A stretch of DNA of 63,494 nucleotides from the NCBI RefSeq assembly GCF_012927045.1, contig NZ_JABBFW010000031.1:1-63494 (forward strand), read 5' to 3'. The notes below the pieces were generated by a model, which was not told where the DNA came from, made no database searches, and saw only the letters and a list, made by a program, of their open reading frames with translations. Each line of letters starts with the position of its first letter. Within the stretch, counting starts at the first letter, position 1. The stretch is from Azohydromonas caseinilytica (GTDB lineage Bacteria > Pseudomonadota > Gammaproteobacteria > Burkholderiales > Burkholderiaceae_C). Positions 29,791 to 38,096 of the stretch are shown here, piece by piece. Made by a program: the position numbers and the translations under genes.

Positions 29791-31017
29791 TCACATGCTG
29801 AAGCGCCCGCCCTCCACCGCCTGCTGGGCAATGAGAAACGCCGCCGCGTTCCAGCTCTGCCCCGCCATGCCGCAGGGCTGCAGCGTGCGGCCGTGGAACC
29901 ACTCGCTGAAGCGCCAGCCGGCCGCGGCGTTGGCGGCGGCAAGCTTCACCAGCTCCCCGCGCGCGAACTCGCGCTGGCCCAGCAGCGCCAGCGCCATCAC
30001 CCAGAAGCCGCCGATGAAGGGCCAGATGCCGCCGTTGTGGTACTGGTGCGGGTGGTTCTGCTGGTGCCGCGCCATGTACTGGCGCCACAGCTCGTGCTCC
30101 TCGTGGATGGGCTGCAGCACCGCGCGGCCGGGGTAGGGCGCGCCCGCGCCGCCGGCCTGCAGCGTCTTGAGCACCTGCTGCGCCATCGAGTCGCCCGCCA
30201 GGCCGTACAGCACCGCCAGCACGTTGCCGAACACGTCGCCCTCGTCGCCGGCGAAGGAGAGGTTCACGAAGCTCAGGTACAGCCCCGGGCTGCCCTTGCC
30301 GCGCCGCGCGTAGTGGCCCATCAGCCGGCTGCGCCGGTACTCGGGCAACTCGCGGTGGAAGGGGTGGAACAGGTGGTTGAAGTGGTAACGGGTCTCCTCC
30401 CACTGCGGCAGCTCGTACAGCGACTTGACGCGGAACCACAGCGCGTTCGTGTAGAGCACGTAGCCCGAGCGGGGCATGATGTCCGCCCAGTCGCTGGCCT
30501 CGTTCTGCTGCAGCAGGAAGAAGCGCTGGTGCTCCTGGGCCTGCAGCCAGCGGATCGCCTTCTCGACCTCGGGCTGCCAGCGCGCCTTCAGCGCCGGATC
30601 GCTGGAATGGCGGCGCACGTGGTCCACCGCGATCAGCCACCACAGCGTGGCGTCGATGCAGCCCAAGTACCAGAAGTCGGCCTCGCTGCCGGCCGGATCG
30701 ACGTACTTGGGAATCTGCCCGTTGGGCGCCTGGCCGCGCGCCAGCGCCTCCAGGCTGGCGACGGCGCCGGCCTCCAGCTCGGCATCGCCGCTGCCGGCCA
30801 TGGCCAGCACGCAGATGGCGGCGTCGCGGCCGAAGACGCGGGTGTAGCTGCGCGACTCGGCCATCGCCCCGGGCGTGGCGGCCAGCACGCCGCCGGCGGT
30901 GCAGTTGCGCCTGAGCAGGGCCAGCGATTCCTGGCGGCAGCGCTCCAGCAGCTCGGCGGCGCCGGTGTCATGGGAGCTCGGCAGCTCGGGATGGAGGGCG
31001 TCCTTCAGGGTCAACAT
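29791..31017 (-). CDS. GH100-like (alkaline/neutral invertase family) glycoside hydrolase
   Basis: A 408-residue cytoplasmic enzyme with an (alpha/alpha)6 barrel. Family blocks: YTRVFGRDAAICVLAM, QIPKYVDPAGSEADFWYLGCIDATLWWL (acidic residue candidate), NEASDWADIMPRSGYVLYTNALW, HPHQYHNGGIWPFIGGFWVMAL and RFSEWFHGRTLQPCGMAGQSWNAAAFL. In GH100 enzymes these surround the catalytic Asp and Glu that split sucrose. Database names for relatives vary (amylo-alpha-1,6-glucosidase, invertase), so the substrate is open. ATG at 31017 begins MLTLKDALHP; an upstream ATG at 31044 has no SD. A 7-base inverted repeat lies upstream at 31092. It stands apart from the glycogen cluster. Confidence 0.8.
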   Translation of the reverse strand: MLTLKDALHPELPSSHDTGAAELLERCRQESLALLRRNCTAGGVLAATPGAMAESRSYTRVFGRDAAICVLAMAGSGDAELEAGAVASLEALARGQAPNGQIPKYVDPAGSEADFWYLGCIDATLWWLIAVDHVRRHSSDPALKARWQPEVEKAIRWLQAQEHQRFFLLQQNEASDWADIMPRSGYVLYTNALWFRVKSLYELPQWEETRYHFNHLFHPFHRELPEYRRSRLMGHYARRGKGSPGLYLSFVNLSFAGDEGDVFGNVLAVLYGLAGDSMAQQVLKTLQAGGAGAPYPGRAVLQPIHEEHELWRQYMARHQQNHPHQYHNGGIWPFIGGFWVMALALLGQREFARGELVKLAAANAAAGWRFSEWFHGRTLQPCGMAGQSWNAAAFLIAQQAVEGGRFSM

Positions 31018-31091
31018 GGCTTTCTCTGGCTCTGCGGGCAGCATGGTGGAGCGGGATGGTCGCGCGGCCGGTGCGGGGCCATGCGCTCAAT

Positions 31092-31111
31092 TGGCGGGCG
31101 ATCACCCGCCA
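31092..31111. promoter_or_regulatory. Inverted repeat upstream of the GH100 gene
   Basis: TGGCGGG (31092-31098) and CCCGCCA (31105-31111) are perfect arms around 6 bases, 75 bases before the GH100 start. The spacing fits a repressor operator; no T-run follows, so a terminator is less likely. Confidence 0.35.
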
Positions 31112-31203
31112 GTTCGCAGCGGCCCGCACCCCCTCGTGACAAACGCACGCCCCGGCGCGGCGGCTCCGGATGCTGTCTCCGTTGCCTGGCGCCATGCTGG
31201 GGT

Positions 31204-31656
31204 TCAAGCCGCCGGCACGCTTCCCCCTTCGGAACGAGGCCGCGGCCCCCGTGCGGCGGCGGCCATGCGGCCGAGGCGCCGCAGGCCCCACTGCGCGGCC
31301 ACGCTCAGCACCACCAGCAGCGCCAAACCCAGCGCCCAGGCCACCCACAGCGCCGGCACCAGGAAGGGCAGCGCCGCCTGGAAGGCCGCTGCCGGGTGCT
31401 GCAGCTGCTCCAGGGCCCACAGCGCGAACTCGCGCGCGGCCTGCAGCTCCTGCGGGTCCAGCTCCATCCAGAAGGCCAGCCAGGGCGGCGCGCTCCAGTC
31501 GCTGACCCACTGCGCCAGCGCCGGCGCCGTGCCCGCGGCCGGCAGCGACGCGGCCCACTCCACCGCCCAGGCCAGGCCCCAGGCGCCCGCGGTCCAGGCC
31601 AGGGCCAGGACCAGCGTTGTCAACCAGAGGATCGATTTCATGGCGTGGGCTCTCAT
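31204..31656 (-). CDS. Membrane protein of unknown function
   Basis: A 150-residue protein with an N-terminal helix (ILWLTTLVLALAWTAGAWGLAWAVEWAA) and a second one near the C-terminus (FLVPALWVAWALGLALLVVLSVAAQWGL), followed by a basic tail (RRLGR). A Trp/Pro-rich segment (WVSDWSAPPWLAFWMELDPQEL) lies between. I do not recognise the family. The ATG overlaps the stop of the PepSY gene (ATGA) and AAGGTGA precedes it, so the two form an operon. Confidence 0.6.
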   Translation of the reverse strand: MRAHAMKSILWLTTLVLALAWTAGAWGLAWAVEWAASLPAAGTAPALAQWVSDWSAPPWLAFWMELDPQELQAAREFALWALEQLQHPAAAFQAALPFLVPALWVAWALGLALLVVLSVAAQWGLRRLGRMAAAARGPRPRSEGGSVPAA

Positions 31657-31958
31657 CAGCGCTTCACCTTGATTTGCTGCGCCAGCAGCTCGCCGCTGCG
31701 GCCGTCAACCTTCAGCTCGACCCGCTGTCCCTGGCCGTCACGGGCCTCGACCTCGTAATGGCCATCGTCCTCCAGCTCGATCTCGGTGATGTCGCGGTAG
31801 CCGCGCGCGGCCAGGCGCTCGACGACCTGCGGGATGCTCAGGGCCGGCACCGGGGCGGCAGGGGCCGGCGTGGACGCCGCGGTCTGTGCCTGCGCGCCGA
31901 TGGCGGCGGTGGCGAGGAGGGCGGCGGCCAGGGGGCGAAAGCTCTTCAGGATGTTCAT
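31656..31958 (-). CDS. Secreted PepSY-domain protein
   Basis: A 100-residue protein: signal peptide (MNILKSFRPLAAALLATAAIGAQAQ), an Ala/Pro linker, and one PepSY domain (LSIPQVVERLAARGYRDITEIELEDDGHYEVEARDGQGQRVELKVDGRSGELL). PepSY modules occur in peptidase propeptides and near sensor kinases as periplasmic ligand or inhibitor domains. The MNIL start has GGAA upstream; an ATG 4 codons earlier is possible. It is divergent to the PepSY-response regulator-kinase operon at 32080, which suggests a shared signal system. Confidence 0.75.
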   Translation of the reverse strand: MNILKSFRPLAAALLATAAIGAQAQTAASTPAPAAPVPALSIPQVVERLAARGYRDITEIELEDDGHYEVEARDGQGQRVELKVDGRSGELLAQQIKVKR

Positions 31959-32079
31959 GGTCGTTTCCATGTCGGGAGAGGGTTGGACATGGCGTGAGGC
32001 TGCCGGGCACCGCATGAACGGCGCATGAATTGGCCGTTCACCGGGCATTCATGCCGCCGGCGCTACGCTTGCCCGGTCT

Positions 32080-32505
32080 ATGCCGCTCCAAGTCCCACCT
32101 CCACTTCCGCTCCCTGGTCCACGGCTGCGCACGCCGAAGGCCCGCGCGCGCCGCCTCGTCCTGGCGCTGTTGTGCATGCTGATGACGGGCTGTCTCACGC
32201 CGGCGCGGGGCGACGGCCAGGACCGCGCCGCGGCCGAGCGCAGCCGCGGGCGCATCCTGGCCCTGGAGCGGCTGGTGCAGCAGGTGTCGGCCCTGCTGCC
32301 CGGGCGGATGCTGGAGGTTGAATTCGAGGAGGACGACGGCGTCCCGGTCTACGAGCTGACCTGGCTGCTGCCTGACGGCCGGCGCCTGGAGATCGAGCTG
32401 GATGCGCGCGACGGCCGCTGGCTGTCGCTGCAGGGGCCGCGGCTGGAAACCGCGTTCCGCCGTGCGCCGGTCAGCAGCCCCGCCGCGCCCGGAGCCGGAC
32501 GATGA
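32080..32505 (+). CDS. PepSY-like periplasmic lipoprotein
   Basis: A 141-residue protein with Pro-rich leader, hydrophobic segment and a lipobox-like LMTGC (Cys about 38), then a helix and a PepSY-like beta unit (LPGRMLEVEFEEDDGVPVYELTWLLPDGRRLEIELDARDGRWLSLQG). The leader is unusually long for a lipoprotein. It is the first gene of an operon whose stop overlaps the next ATG (ATGA). A role as an extracytoplasmic partner of the kinase is inferred. Confidence 0.65.
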   Translation: MPLQVPPPLPLPGPRLRTPKARARRLVLALLCMLMTGCLTPARGDGQDRAAAERSRGRILALERLVQQVSALLPGRMLEVEFEEDDGVPVYELTWLLPDGRRLEIELDARDGRWLSLQGPRLETAFRRAPVSSPAAPGAGR

Positions 32506-33167
32506 GGCTGCTGGTGGCGGAAGACGAGCCCGCGCTGGCGCGGCAACTGCAGCAGGCGCTGCAGGCGGCGGGCTTCACGGTGGACGTGGCGGCCGACGGC
32601 ATCGACGCCGAGCATCTGGGCCGCGAGCTGCCCCTGGCGGCCGTGGTGCTGGACCTGGGGCTGCCCGGCAAGGACGGCTTGGCGGTGCTGCGCGCGTGGC
32701 GTGCCGCCGGGCTGGCGGTGCCGGTGCTGGTGCTCACCGCGCGCGGCAGCTGGCAGGAAAAGGTGCTGGGCATCGACGCCGGCGCCGACGACTACCTGGG
32801 CAAACCCTTCCAGATGGAAGAGCTCATTGCGCGGCTGCGGGCGCTGATCCGGCGCAGCAGCGGCCTGGCCAGCCCGGTGCTGGGCATCGGCGCGGTGCGG
32901 CTGGACACGCGCGGCTGCGCGCTGGAGGTGGAGGGCCAGCCGGTGGCGCTGACCGCGCACGAGTACCGCGTGCTGGCCTACCTGATGCACCAGCGCGGGC
33001 GCGTGGTGGCGCGCGCCGAGCTGTACGAGCAGCTGTACGCGCAGGACGCCGACCGCGACAGCAACACGCTGGACGTGTTCATCGCCCGGCTGCGGCGCAA
33101 GCTGCCGCCGGGCTTCATCGCCACGGTGCGCGGGCTGGGCTGGCGCATCGACGCGGGCGCCGCGTGA
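32502..33167 (+). CDS. OmpR/PhoP-family response regulator
   Basis: A 221-residue regulator: receiver domain 1-115 with acidic pocket (AEDEP), phosphoacceptor D51 (VVLDLGLPG), Thr switch (LTARG) and Lys (KPF). A winged-helix DNA-binding domain occupies about 125-218 (LTAHEYRVLAYLMHQRGRVVARAELYEQLY...DVFIARLRRKL...TVRGLGWRI). It is paired with the kinase starting at 33164, whose GTG overlaps the stop of this gene. Confidence 0.92.
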   Translation: MRLLVAEDEPALARQLQQALQAAGFTVDVAADGIDAEHLGRELPLAAVVLDLGLPGKDGLAVLRAWRAAGLAVPVLVLTARGSWQEKVLGIDAGADDYLGKPFQMEELIARLRALIRRSSGLASPVLGIGAVRLDTRGCALEVEGQPVALTAHEYRVLAYLMHQRGRVVARAELYEQLYAQDADRDSNTLDVFIARLRRKLPPGFIATVRGLGWRIDAGAA

Positions 33168-34549
33168 GCCGCGTCTCGCTGCGCCGCCGGCTGCTGTGGG
33201 CCGCCGCGCTGTGGATCGCCCTGGGGCTGGCCGCGGTGGGCGTGCTGCTGGTGCTGCTGTTCCGGCATCACGTGGAGCAGGAGCTGGCCGAGCGCGCGCG
33301 CGGCCAGCTCGATGCGCTGATCGCCGGCCTGGTGGTGGAGCCGGGCGCGGCCGGTGCCGCGCGGTTGGGCTTGCGGCGCGAACCGCCCGATCCGGCCTTC
33401 CACCAGCCGCTGGGCGGGATGTACTGGCTGGTGCAGGGCGCGGCCGGCCCGCCGCTGCGCTCGCGTTCCTGGTGGGACGCGCTGCCTGCCCCGGCGCTGG
33501 CGGCGCAATGGCCGAAGCTGGTGCCGGGCGAGACCGGGCGCTTCACCGGTACCGGCCCGGGCGCGCAGCCGCTGCTGCTGTGGGCGCGGCGCGTGGAGCT
33601 GGCCGGGCTGGACGCGCCGGTGGTGGTGGCCGTGGGCGCCGACGTCACGCGGCTGCAGGGCCTGACGCGCAGCTACGCCCTCACGGTCGGCGCCGCGCTG
33701 GGCGTGCTGGCGCTGGCGCTGTGGGCGGCGGCGGGGCTGCAGGTGCGCTCCGGCCTGGCGCCGTTGGGACGGTTGCAGGTGGCGCTGCAGCGCCTGCGCG
33801 GCGGCGAGGCGAGCCGCATCGAGGGCCGCTATCCGGCCGAGGTGCAGCCGCTGGTGGCCGACCTCAATGCCGTGCTGGACCACAACGAGCGGCTGGTGCG
33901 GCAGGCGCGCGAGCAGTCCGGCAACCTGGCGCATGGGCTCAAGACGCCGCTGGCCGTGATCGGCAATGCCGCTGTGCACTGGCCGGGCGAGGAGGGCGAG
34001 CTGGTTCGGGCCCAGCTGGCGCTGCTGCAGCGGCAGGTGGACCTGCACCTGGTGCGCGCGCGGGCCGCGGCGCAGTCCCTGGACGCCTCGCGCGGCGCCG
34101 GTCCGGGCACGCCGGTGGCAGCCGTGCTGGACGACCTGCTGCGCGTGATGGAGCGGCTGTACGCGGCGCGGGCGCTGCGCTTGGAGCGCGAGCTGCCGCC
34201 GCAGCCGCCGCGGGTGGCGGTGCCCACCGAGACGCTGCACGAGCTGCTGGGCAACCTGCTGGACAACGCGTGCCAGTGGGCGCGGTGGCGCGTACGGGTG
34301 CGCGTGGCGCCGCAGCCCGGCGCGCCGGAGAGGGTGGTCATCGAGATCCACGACGACGGGCCGGGCATCGCGCCAGAGCAGCGCGAGCGGGCGCTGCAGC
34401 GCGGCCAGCGCCTGGACGAGCGCCAGCCCGGTAGCGGGCTCGGCCTCGCCATCGCGGACGAGCTGGCGCAGCTGCATGGCGGGAGGCTGGAACTGGAGAA
34501 GTCGCCCCTGGGCGGGCTGCTGGCGCGGGTGGGCTTGCCGCGGCGGTGA
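33164..34549 (+). CDS. PhoQ-like membrane sensor histidine kinase
   Basis: A 461-residue kinase starting with GTG that overlaps the regulator stop (GTGA). Parts: transmembrane helix 1 (about 10-30), periplasmic sensor domain (about 35-165), transmembrane helix 2 (about 168-190), HAMP-like linker, phosphorylation site H257 (NLAHGLKTPLAVI), N-box NLLDNACQWA and G-boxes DDGPGIAP and GSGLGLAIADEL. The NLAHGLKTPL H-box is that of PhoQ-type kinases. Coupling with PepSY genes suggests sensing of an envelope or metal signal; the ligand is unknown. Confidence 0.9.
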   Translation: MSRVSLRRRLLWAAALWIALGLAAVGVLLVLLFRHHVEQELAERARGQLDALIAGLVVEPGAAGAARLGLRREPPDPAFHQPLGGMYWLVQGAAGPPLRSRSWWDALPAPALAAQWPKLVPGETGRFTGTGPGAQPLLLWARRVELAGLDAPVVVAVGADVTRLQGLTRSYALTVGAALGVLALALWAAAGLQVRSGLAPLGRLQVALQRLRGGEASRIEGRYPAEVQPLVADLNAVLDHNERLVRQAREQSGNLAHGLKTPLAVIGNAAVHWPGEEGELVRAQLALLQRQVDLHLVRARAAAQSLDASRGAGPGTPVAAVLDDLLRVMERLYAARALRLERELPPQPPRVAVPTETLHELLGNLLDNACQWARWRVRVRVAPQPGAPERVVIEIHDDGPGIAPEQRERALQRGQRLDERQPGSGLGLAIADELAQLHGGRLELEKSPLGGLLARVGLPRR

Positions 34550-34635
34550 GGCGGAGGTGTCGCCGGCGCAGAATCGGCCTGCTGCCGGGCGGCACACCAT
34601 CCGGCGCCGAAGCGCCCGGACCCGCCGCAAGGCTT

Positions 34636-34958
34636 TCAGGCCGGGCGCCGCGACTGGCGGCGATACAGGACCATGCCCAGGAAACCCGTGCCGCACAGCA
34701 GCAGCGCCTGGGTCGAGGGCTCGGGCACCGGCGTGGCCAGAAAGGCATGCACCGATCCGTCCGTCAGGCGGCCCATGCCCACGATCTGGCCTTTGTCGTT
34801 GATGGCGTTGCCGCCGAAAAGCATTTGCCACTGCGGCTCGTTCGTGACCACGAGGTCCTGCAGGTCATGACCTTCGCCGTCGCGATAGACCACCGCCAAA
34901 CTGCCCCGGCGGCGGCCGGCAGAAGCAGCATGGCAATCCAGCGCAGCACCTGTTTCAT
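34636..34958 (-). pseudogene. Decayed HAF/PEP-CTERM gene (internal deletion, frame shift)
   Basis: A GAGGAG SD and ATG at 34958 begin a normal signal peptide (MKQVLRWIAMLLLPAAAGA), but the frame then reads nonsense. In another frame from about 34905, AVVYRDGEGHDLQDLVV...NAINDKGQIVGMGRLTDGSVHAFLATPVPEPS, a membrane helix and RRQSRR match the C-terminus of the paralogues at 13348 and 22895. About 250 residues of propeller are missing. A short protein from TTG 34899 could still be made, but it lacks a signal peptide. Loss by deletion is the simplest reading. Confidence 0.7.
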
Positions 34959-35083
34959 GTCGATCTCCTCATGAACCCTTGGAGTGAGACGGGACGCCGG
35001 AAATATCCGTGCCGGCGTGAGCCGCTGAAAATGTCAGGTTCTTGGTTGCGGAAACGGCGGCAGAATTGAATGGGGCACAGGAT
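34959..35083. other. Short gap upstream of the decayed PEP-CTERM gene
   Basis: A 125-base, AT-richer stretch between the lipoprotein stop (35084) and the decayed gene start. It contains the original promoter of the latter. No obvious terminator. Confidence 0.35.
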
Positions 35084-36241
35084 TTATTTTTGTTTATCAA
35101 GGATGTTCTGATCCTTGGTTTGTATGGAGGCCTGCGAGCGCAGGATTTCTCCTGTCCTGGTGATGCCTTTTAGGATCGCTTTGTCATCGTTGGCGCTCAA
35201 GCCCGTGGCGGCTGTATTGAACATGCAAAGCAGGTCGGGCAGCTTGTCGTGGTTGAGGTCCACCGCCGTCGGGCAAGCGGAAAGGCTGATTTCTTCGCCA
35301 GTCTTGCCGAATCGCAGGGTGGCGGGTTGTACCATTTTGGGCGCATCGAAATCGGGCGAAGACAATAGGGCTACCGGGAGCTTGCCGTTGCTCGCAAGAT
35401 TCACCTTGTTGTGCGGATTTCCGGGCCTGATGTCGATATTCACATCGATGAGCGGAATGCCCTCGATCTCGATTTCGCCGATTTCGAACTCGCGCAGCGT
35501 GTACCTGTGCATGAGCGCCAGGAAATCGCGTAGAACGATGCGGTCCGTCGGGATGGTGCCCAGCGATGTATTGGCCAGCATGAACTCCCTGTTCACGAAC
35601 CATCCCAAGGAGTTTGTCGGTCCGAATCCCCGCCCCAAGGGTATTGTTTCCGAAGTCGTGCCTATTTCGAAGGTTGCGCTGATGAAGGCGCCCGCATAGA
35701 AATCCGGTCCTGAGGGCAGCGGCCCTTGATAGGCTTTCAAGCTGGTGATCAACACCTTGCGGCCGAGATACATGGTGATGAGGGGGGCGACCGGGAGGCC
35801 ATCGTCGGCCGTGCCGATCTTGAGCATGTGCGCGGCAGTGACGCTGAATGGATAAATCCCATCGTTCAACGTGCCGCTGCCGCCGGCATAGTCGAGCAGC
35901 CTGTACGTGCCCGCGAGAATGCTTCTTCCGGTCGGCGTTTTTGTGCCTGTATAGACGTGCTCAAAACCGAAAAGCCCTGACTCCGGCGTGCGCTTGATGT
36001 CGTAACCCGTGATCGGTATGGGGCGGGGTATGGCTTCGACCGGTGTTTCGGCGGTTGAAGCAGCAGCCATGGCCTGCATCGGAAATTCCCTTCCGGAAAT
36101 CGGAAGTTCACTGCCGCCGCCGCAGCCGCCAAGCAGGAGAGCGAGGGCCGGCACGGCAAGAAAATGCCTTTCGAGCCCCATCAGGCCCGAGCTGGCAAAA
36201 CCGGTTTTCTGCTCTCCAGGCCATGAGCGACAGCGTGCCAT
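35084..36241 (-). CDS. Lipoprotein with a VDIDI-type C-terminal domain, function unknown
   Basis: A 385-residue lipoprotein: lipobox LLLGGC (Cys about 40), Gly run, then a beta-rich middle (YRLLDYAGGSGTLNDGIYPFSVTAAH...) that I do not recognise. The C-terminal part, IDVNIDIRPGNPHNKVNLASNGKLPVALLSSPDFDAPKMVQPATLRFG...VDLNHDKLPDLLCMF, is a repeated domain often seen in secreted PEP-CTERM-type proteins, here without a sorting tail. ATG at 36241 follows CCGGAGG, giving a long 28-residue n-region; an ATG at 36181 gives a conventional signal but no SD. GC is lower than in flanking genes. Confidence 0.65.
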   Translation of the reverse strand: MARCRSWPGEQKTGFASSGLMGLERHFLAVPALALLLGGCGGGSELPISGREFPMQAMAAASTAETPVEAIPRPIPITGYDIKRTPESGLFGFEHVYTGTKTPTGRSILAGTYRLLDYAGGSGTLNDGIYPFSVTAAHMLKIGTADDGLPVAPLITMYLGRKVLITSLKAYQGPLPSGPDFYAGAFISATFEIGTTSETIPLGRGFGPTNSLGWFVNREFMLANTSLGTIPTDRIVLRDFLALMHRYTLREFEIGEIEIEGIPLIDVNIDIRPGNPHNKVNLASNGKLPVALLSSPDFDAPKMVQPATLRFGKTGEEISLSACPTAVDLNHDKLPDLLCMFNTAATGLSANDDKAILKGITRTGEILRSQASIQTKDQNILDKQK

Positions 36242-36690
36242 TTCAACCTCCGGTCATTGGTAGAGTCGCGCACCGTGAAGCGTGGACGCGCCGCAAAAAG
36301 ATAGGCGCCTGGCAGGAGCCTGGTCTGATTCAGCGCAAGCGCGAGGGCGGTGCAAAACCTGTTTTGTGCCAACCGGTAAAGTGCCGTTGCGAGATTTGTT
36401 CACGGGGCGCAATCCGCGTGCTGCCTCGCTGGCACGGATGGGCATATTGGATTGCGTGCATTCCTGCCTGTCGGGCCCGGTTTCACCGGGTCAGCCAGGG
36501 GCAGGGGCTGGACTTCAGGAAGCCCAAGAGTTCCATCCGTGTCTTGGTTTTGTCGAGGCACGCCCCCACACTGCCGTTTACCCCATCCCCAGCCGTGACT
36601 TTCGTCACCTCCAGTTCGTGAAGGACGACACAGCGCCGGCATGACGTTTCGCAGCGTGGCCGGGCGCGGCGGGTGCCTAGAGTTGCCTGC
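36242..36690. other. Regulatory gap with palindrome and conserved promoter
   Basis: About 450 bases between divergent genes. It holds a 14-base palindrome CAAAACCTGTTTTG (36353-36366), a possible operator upstream of the lipoprotein, and the conserved regulatory module at 36595-36681 before the Crp-like gene. No gene seen. Confidence 0.5.
36595..36683 (+). promoter_or_regulatory. Three-part conserved promoter of the Crp/Fnr-like gene
   Basis: GTGACTTTCGTCAC (36595-36608, a GTGA-N6-TCAC CRP-type site), CGTTTCGCAG (36645-36654) and TGCCTAGA (36674-36681, with TAGAGT as -10). Gaps of 36 and 19 bases are identical to those at 41144-41230. The -10 places transcription at about the ATG (36691), suggesting a leaderless mRNA. 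Confidence 0.65.
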
Positions 36691-37317
36691 ATGAAACGCC
36701 TCCTCCTCACCCACCCGCTGCGCAACACCATCAGCCTTCAGCTGAAGTTCCACCCGCTGCTGGCGGGCCTGGACGACGCTGCCCATGCCGAGCTGGCCAG
36801 CCTGGTCACCGTGCACGAGGTGCACCGTGGCGAGCGCCTGCTGGAGCAGGGCAGCCGGGAGCTGAGCCAGTTCCTGGTGATCGAAGGGCTGCTCAAGCGC
36901 GTGGTGACCGGCGCCAACGGGCGCGAGATGACGCTGCGCTTCGCCGGCGAGCACGACATGGAAACCTGCTACGAGGCCTGGCGCGATGGCGCCGGCGCGG
37001 GCTTCTCGGTCGTCGGCGCCAGCGGCGCGCTGGTCGTCTCGCTGAGCATGAGCGACTGGTGCGACTTCCTGGACCGCCATCACGCCGTGCGGCAGGCGTT
37101 CCAGGAGCGGCTGGTGCAGATCGGCACGGCCATCGTGGAGCATGCGGTCGGGCTGCTGCTGCTCGACGCGCCGAGCCGCGTGCACCAGTTCTCCTCCAAG
37201 CACCGCGAGCTGGTCGACCGCCTGCCGCACAAGGACCTGGCCTCGTACCTGAACCTGTCGGCAGAAACCTTCTGCCGCGTGACGCGGCGCCAACGGCCGG
37301 CTCTGCAGGCTGCCTGA
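36691..37317 (+). CDS. Crp/Fnr-family transcription regulator
   Basis: A 208-residue regulator: cyclic-nucleotide-binding-like beta-roll (about 20-120: RGERLLEQGSRELSQFLVIEGLLKRVVTG), dimer helix (about 130-150) and an HTH (HKDLASYLNLSAETFCRVTRRQ) whose E-T-x-x-R arrangement matches the Crp/Fnr recognition helix. No N-terminal Cys cluster, so it is not an oxygen-sensing [4Fe-4S] FNR. It ends soon after the recognition helix, leaving no room for the full wing. No SD; the leaderless start is supported by the -10 at 36678. It may bind the CRP-type sites upstream of itself and at 41144, which is untested. Confidence 0.85.
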   Translation: MKRLLLTHPLRNTISLQLKFHPLLAGLDDAAHAELASLVTVHEVHRGERLLEQGSRELSQFLVIEGLLKRVVTGANGREMTLRFAGEHDMETCYEAWRDGAGAGFSVVGASGALVVSLSMSDWCDFLDRHHAVRQAFQERLVQIGTAIVEHAVGLLLLDAPSRVHQFSSKHRELVDRLPHKDLASYLNLSAETFCRVTRRQRPALQAA

Positions 37318-37399
37318 GGCGCGGCGCGTGATGGCCATGTCCCCAGCCTTGTCACAGCCCGACCCGGGAGGGCCGGAGCCGGGCCGTATATTGAGCTGC

Positions 37400-38095
37400 A
37401 TGAACGCGGAACGAGCCCCTGCCCAGCGCATCCGGTTGCTGATCGTCGATGACCAGGCCCTGGTGCGGCGCGGCCTGGCGCTGATGCTGTCGATGGAGCC
37501 CGACATGGAGGTCGTGGGCGAGGCCAGCGACGGCCTGGAGGCGGTGGAACAGGCCAAGCGGCTGAGGCCCGACGTCGTGCTGATGGACCTGCACATGCCG
37601 CGCAAGGGCGGCGTGGGCGCCACGCGCGAGATCACCGCCTCGCTGCCCCAGACGCGCGTGCTGGTGCTCACGACCATGGAGGCCGAGCAGTCGGTGTTCG
37701 ACGCGGTACGCGCCGGCGCGATGGCCTACCTGCTCAAGGACGCCACCGAGCAGGAGGTGGTCGAGACGGTGCGCGGCGTGCACCGCGGCGAGTCGCACAT
37801 GACGCCGCAAATCGCGCGGAAGATGCTCGACCAGTTCCGCCGCATGGCCGAGGCGGCACCGCCGCCGGAGTACCGGCACGAGGAGCCGCAGGAGGAGGCG
37901 GCGCCGCTGTCCGAGAAGGAAAGCAAGGTGCTGCAGCTCATCGCCGAGGGCAAGAGCAACAAGCAGATCGGCACCATGCTGTTCCTGGCCGAGGGCACGG
38001 TGAAGAACTACGTGAGCCGCATCATGGAGAAACTGCACGCCGGCAGCCGCACCGAGCTGGCCGTGATCGCGCTGCGGCAGCGGCGCGTCGAATAG
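37400..38095 (+). CDS. NarL/FixJ-family response regulator
   Basis: A 231-residue regulator: receiver domain with acidic pocket (IVDDQ), phosphoacceptor D63 (VLMDLHMPRKGG), Thr (VLTT) and Lys (LLKD). A charged linker (AEAAPPPEYRHEEPQEE) leads to a LuxR-type HTH (LSEKESKVLQLIAEGKSNKQIGTMLFLAEGTVKNYVSRIMEKL). It is convergent with the MFS gene (2-base gap). Its likely partner is the NarX-like kinase at 39488-41014, on the other side of the MFS gene. The start has a weak SD. Confidence 0.88.
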   Translation: MNAERAPAQRIRLLIVDDQALVRRGLALMLSMEPDMEVVGEASDGLEAVEQAKRLRPDVVLMDLHMPRKGGVGATREITASLPQTRVLVLTTMEAEQSVFDAVRAGAMAYLLKDATEQEVVETVRGVHRGESHMTPQIARKMLDQFRRMAEAAPPPEYRHEEPQEEAAPLSEKESKVLQLIAEGKSNKQIGTMLFLAEGTVKNYVSRIMEKLHAGSRTELAVIALRQRRVE

Positions 38096-38096
38096 C

